This document shows positions 61,194-64,000 of a stretch of DNA of 64,000 bases, in pieces (position 1 is the first letter of the stretch; every line of letters starts with the position of its first letter). Position numbers and translations under genes: made by a program. Source of the DNA: Halobacteriales archaeon QS_4_70_19 (GTDB taxonomy: Archaea; Halobacteriota; Halobacteria; Halobacteriales; Haloarculaceae). The stretch covers positions 943-64,942 of the forward strand of contig PXRM01000010.1 in the NCBI GenBank assembly GCA_003020985.1. Reading direction: 5' to 3'. Below the pieces are notes generated by a model. It did no database searches, was not told the origin of the DNA, and saw only the letters and a program-made list of their open reading frames with translations.

Positions 61194-62363
61194 ATGGCTG
61201 CGACAGAGCGGTTCGATCTCGACATCAGTCCCGAGCGGGCGTGGCTGGCGACGCTGATGGCCGCCGTGCTCGCGCTGGCGGCCGGTGCCGTCGCCCTCCC
61301 CCGACTCGTCTGGGACCGGTTCCTCTGGCATTACTTCTGGGGCCCCGTTTACGCCGACGCGCAGGGGGCCCGCTGTGCGGTGATGACCGATGGTGGCCCG
61401 GAACTGCTGTTCGGCGAGGCCAGCTGTGACGCCGCGCGCTCGGCCGGGCGCATCGTCGCGGAGCCGGGCTACACGCTCGTCTCCGAGGCCGGCTACGCCG
61501 TCACGCTCGTCTTCTTCCTCGTCGGCGTCCTCTACCTGCTCCGCTACCTGGAGGTGGGCGAGCGGCTGGACCTCTTCTTCGCGCTGACGCCGTTCATGTT
61601 CTTCGGCGGCGCGCTCCGGGTCGTCGAGGACGCCAACGACGCCGCCCAGGGCGCCGACATCGCCTCGCTGCTCGCGTACCCGCTGAACACGCTGATCATC
61701 AGTCCGGTCATCTACTTCACCGTCTTCTTCGTGACGCTGGCGGCGCTCGTCACCGGGGTCGCGCTCGAACGGCGCGACATCGTCGGGAGTTACCACCGAT
61801 TCGTCTTCGGCGTCGGCGCGGTCGCGCTGCTCCTCACGGCCGGGTTCCTGTTCTGGTTCGCACCGACGAACCTGGCCGGGGCCGTCCCCGGAGCGGGCCT
61901 CTATCCCCTGATGACGGTCGTCACGCTCGTCCTCGCCGCGGTCCTCTCGGTCGCCATCTACCTCGGTGCCGAGCGGTTCGCGCCCGTCATCAACGAGGGG
62001 ACCGGGCTGGCGGGGCTGGTCGTCCTGTTCGGCCACGCGGTCGACGGTGTGGCGAACGTGCTCTCCGCAGACTGGCTGGACGTCATCGGGGTGCCGGTCC
62101 AGTACGGCTCGAAGCACCCGGTCAACCGCATCATCGTCGACGTCACGCAGGGGGCGCAGCCGCAGTGGCTCTCGGCCGCCATCGGAACCTCGTGGCCGTT
62201 CCTGGTGGTCAAGCTCGTCGCGGCGACCGCGGTCGTCTACGTCTTCGACCGGCGCATCTTCGAGGAGAGTCCCCGCTACGCGGTCCTGTTGCTCGTCGCC
62301 ATTCTCGCGGTCGGGCTCGGCCCCGGGAGCCGGGACATGCTGCGCGCGACGTTCGGTATCTGA
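61194..62363 (+). CDS. DUF63 family membrane protein
   Basis: A 389-residue archaeal membrane protein of the DUF63 family, with about ten helices. It starts with a soluble arm and [34 protein letters not shown]. Features are [17 protein letters not shown], the [20 protein letters not shown] helix and a conserved [38 protein letters not shown] stretch, which reads as a polar membrane-embedded site. No function is established. An AT-rich stretch with TATATC lies about 120-170 bases upstream. Confidence 0.92.
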   Translation: MAATERFDLDISPERAWLATLMAAVLALAAGAVALPRLVWDRFLWHYFWGPVYADAQGARCAVMTDGGPELLFGEASCDAARSAGRIVAEPGYTLVSEAGYAVTLVFFLVGVLYLLRYLEVGERLDLFFALTPFMFFGGALRVVEDANDAAQGADIASLLAYPLNTLIISPVIYFTVFFVTLAALVTGVALERRDIVGSYHRFVFGVGAVALLLTAGFLFWFAPTNLAGAVPGAGLYPLMTVVTLVLAAVLSVAIYLGAERFAPVINEGTGLAGLVVLFGHAVDGVANVLSADWLDVIGVPVQYGSKHPVNRIIVDVTQGAQPQWLSAAIGTSWPFLVVKLVAATAVVYVFDRRIFEESPRYAVLLLVAILAVGLGPGSRDMLRATFGI

Positions 62364-62463
62364 CCGGCGCGCACGCCCGCCCTCCCCACGTCATCCGTCG
62401 CCTCCCACCAGCGGGAGCCGTCGCTCCACGACGGTCCCGCCCCCCGGCCGTGGCGACCCGGTG

Positions 62464-64000
62464 TCAGGGGAAGGGGTGATGGGCCCGGTCGAGCCGTGGC
62501 TCGCAGCCGAACGCCGGCGGCACCTCGCGTGTACGCTCGCCGAAGTACGGCGTGCCGCTGAACAGGGGCTGGGCTCCCGGGACGAGTACCCGGACCGCCT
62601 CGAAGCCGAGCGCAGCCACGTCACGGGTCGTCAGTCGGGCCGCGTACGCGTCGAGGCCGGCCGGCTCCAGGGCCGCGAGTAGTGCGTCCAGTTCCGCGTC
62701 CCGACCCGGCGGGGACGACGCCCCGACGGAGCGGAGCGGGACGGTGGTCTCCGGGGTGCGGAACGCCTCGACGTCGCGGGGGAGGTCCGCCGCACGGGCG
62801 ACACTGGGCTGTTGCTCGCTGGCCCCCTGCCGACCCATCCCGCGCAGCTCCATCCAGTTCTGCAGCGCCTCGGCGAGGCCGTCGCGCGCGGCCGCCGCCA
62901 CGTCCAGGTCCGCGGCCATCCCCGCGGCGAACCGTGGCCACTGTGTCTCGTCCTCGTGGTGGACGGTACAGGCCACGACCGGCACGTCCACGTCCTGCGT
63001 GAGCAGCAGGACCGTCGTCTCCAGCCCCTCGGACCGTGCGCGCCGTCTGAGGGCGGCGAACGTCGCCAGCGGCCCCGTCGCGTCCTCGTCCGGCTCGTCA
63101 GGGACGGACAGCGCCATCGGTTCGTACGTGGAGTACCAGGCCAGCATCGCCGCGTCGCGCTCGACGACCTCGTAGAGTCCCGACAGCAGCGCGTCGACAC
63201 CGCTCCCGAAGCCCAGCCCGGTGGTGATGGCGGGTCGGCGACGGGGGCCGTCGGGCGGCGGGAAGACGACGAACTCGGCCGGGAGCCAGGCCCGCTCGCC
63301 CGTCGCGAGGTCCTCCCCGGCGACCCAGTCGAGCCGCTCGGTCCCGTCGGGGGCGTGCCAGCCTCCCTCGTCGGCCGCCGGCCGGACGAACCGTGACGGC
63401 GGAACCGCATTCGGGACGGCGTCGGCCGCAGCGTGCTCGAAGTCGTCGTTCGTGTAGACGGCGGCGGCGTAGCGTTCCAGCCCCTCCCCGAGTGCCTTCC
63501 CGAGCGCGGCGTTCCAGTCGGTCGCGACCCCGGCCGCCAGTCCGCCCGTCGAGCCCTCGCTGAACGGTGCCGTGGCCGCCAGCCGCGCGAGGTAGTAGGG
63601 CGCCGGGAACGACTCGGCCTCGCTGATGTCGTTCACGGGGCCGAGCCGTCGGTCGACGGCCCGTTCCAGCCGATCGACGGACGCCTCGAGCGAGCGCTCC
63701 ACCACGGACCGGTCGATGTCGGGACCGGGCGCCTCGCGCTCGCAGTCACAGCCGGGAACGGGGAGGGGCTGTCGCTCCGCGTGGGGAATCTCGACGACGC
63801 TGCCGAGCGTCGCCGTCTCGCGCCCGGCCACGAGGTCCGCCACCGCGCGGCCGGCGAGGGCGCCCGCGAACCTTGCTGTCGTCGGGTCGATTTTCGCCTC
63901 GTCGTCGGCCCGCTCCGTCGGGGACCCGTCGGTGCCACCGGCGCCATCGGAACCCGCCAGCCCGGCGGCCACCCGCGTCCGGAGGCACTCGAAGCAGGCC
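62464..64000 (-). CDS. YcaO domain protein, TOMM cyclodehydratase type, 5' end cut off
   Basis: The visible 511 codons end at 62464 and run off the right edge. The YcaO core is seen: DWNAALGKALGEGLERYAAAVY, FGSGVDALLSGLYEVVERDAAMLAWYS, ARDGLAEALQNWMELRG. Upstream, CFEC (near 63990) and CDC (PVPGCDCERE) form a zinc tetrathiolate pattern like that of ocin-ThiF-YcaO fusions and TOMM cyclodehydratases. These use ATP to turn Cys/Ser/Thr of a precursor peptide into azolines. The N-terminal E1-like domain, start codon and any precursor, dehydrogenase or export genes are outside the window. A stand-alone thioamide-type YcaO is less likely. Confidence 0.85.
   Translation of the reverse strand, partial: ACFECLRTRVAAGLAGSDGAGGTDGSPTERADDEAKIDPTTARFAGALAGRAVADLVAGRETATLGSVVEIPHAERQPLPVPGCDCEREAPGPDIDRSVVERSLEASVDRLERAVDRRLGPVNDISEAESFPAPYYLARLAATAPFSEGSTGGLAAGVATDWNAALGKALGEGLERYAAAVYTNDDFEHAAADAVPNAVPPSRFVRPAADEGGWHAPDGTERLDWVAGEDLATGERAWLPAEFVVFPPPDGPRRRPAITTGLGFGSGVDALLSGLYEVVERDAAMLAWYSTYEPMALSVPDEPDEDATGPLATFAALRRRARSEGLETTVLLLTQDVDVPVVACTVHHEDETQWPRFAAGMAADLDVAAAARDGLAEALQNWMELRGMGRQGASEQQPSVARAADLPRDVEAFRTPETTVPLRSVGASSPPGRDAELDALLAALEPAGLDAYAARLTTRDVAALGFEAVRVLVPGAQPLFSGTPYFGERTREVPPAFGCEPRLDRAHHPFP

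Overview
The window is a piece of a haloarchaeal (class Halobacteria) chromosome. The evidence is strongly acidic proteins, GC content of about two thirds by eye, archaeal TATA boxes about 25-30 bases upstream of leaderless starts, archaeal information-processing genes (aRF1, uL11/uL1/uL10/P1 proteins, family B DNA polymerase, Mre11-Rad50, DRG GTPase), an intron-containing tRNA-Gln and a geranylgeranyl reductase. Species cannot be told from this sequence alone. Family numbers of the DUF type are given from memory and are unverified.

Layout. Positions 1-7000 hold a cut-off winged-helix gene, a zinc-finger membrane protein, a family 4 uracil-DNA glycosylase, a DUF99 protein, small acidic and zinc proteins, an Hsp20-like protein, an amino-acid-oxidase-like flavoprotein and a DRG GTPase. 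Positions 7000-10720 hold the ribosomal stalk genes, uL11 and then uL1-uL10-P1, with a GDT1-type cation transporter between them. Positions 10888-16571 hold small proteins, CutA, a PEBP lipoprotein, a GNAT enzyme and a methyltransferase, then a gene-free stretch that looks like a structured RNA, then a ferritin-like/DtxR operon. A tRNA-Gln with intron follows, then a CrtC-like lipocalin, a GT87-type glycosyltransferase and a remnant of an IS200/IS605-type element.

Positions 20977-24645 are the sufCBD iron-sulfur assembly operon, with a near-perfect palindrome upstream. PolB (24845-30088) carries two inteins. Positions 31556-35703 are mre11-rad50. The stretch 35856-44671 is ordinary metabolism: SAM hydrolase, cupin, RCK protein, RNase Z, TrxR-like flavoprotein, glutaredoxin, acyl-CoA dehydrogenase and a PP-loop enzyme. 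Positions 45155-46155 hold a lower-GC gene pair of uncharacterised haloarchaeal families. Membrane proteins, an aldo-keto reductase and a Tat-exported GH15 enzyme follow, then aRF1 divergent from a MinD-like ATPase and a geranylgeranyl reductase.

The right end has a tRNA-Leu whose 3' half and trailer are duplicated and broken by a 100-base insertion. A PGF-CTERM surface protein with an HEXXH site and a DUF63 membrane protein come next. The window ends in the 3' part of a YcaO gene whose zinc-cysteine pattern is that of azole-forming (TOMM) cyclodehydratases; the rest of that possible peptide natural-product locus lies to the right. The least explained items are the structured RNA at about 15125-15450, the tRNA-Leu duplication, the IS605-like hairpins and the YcaO gene.
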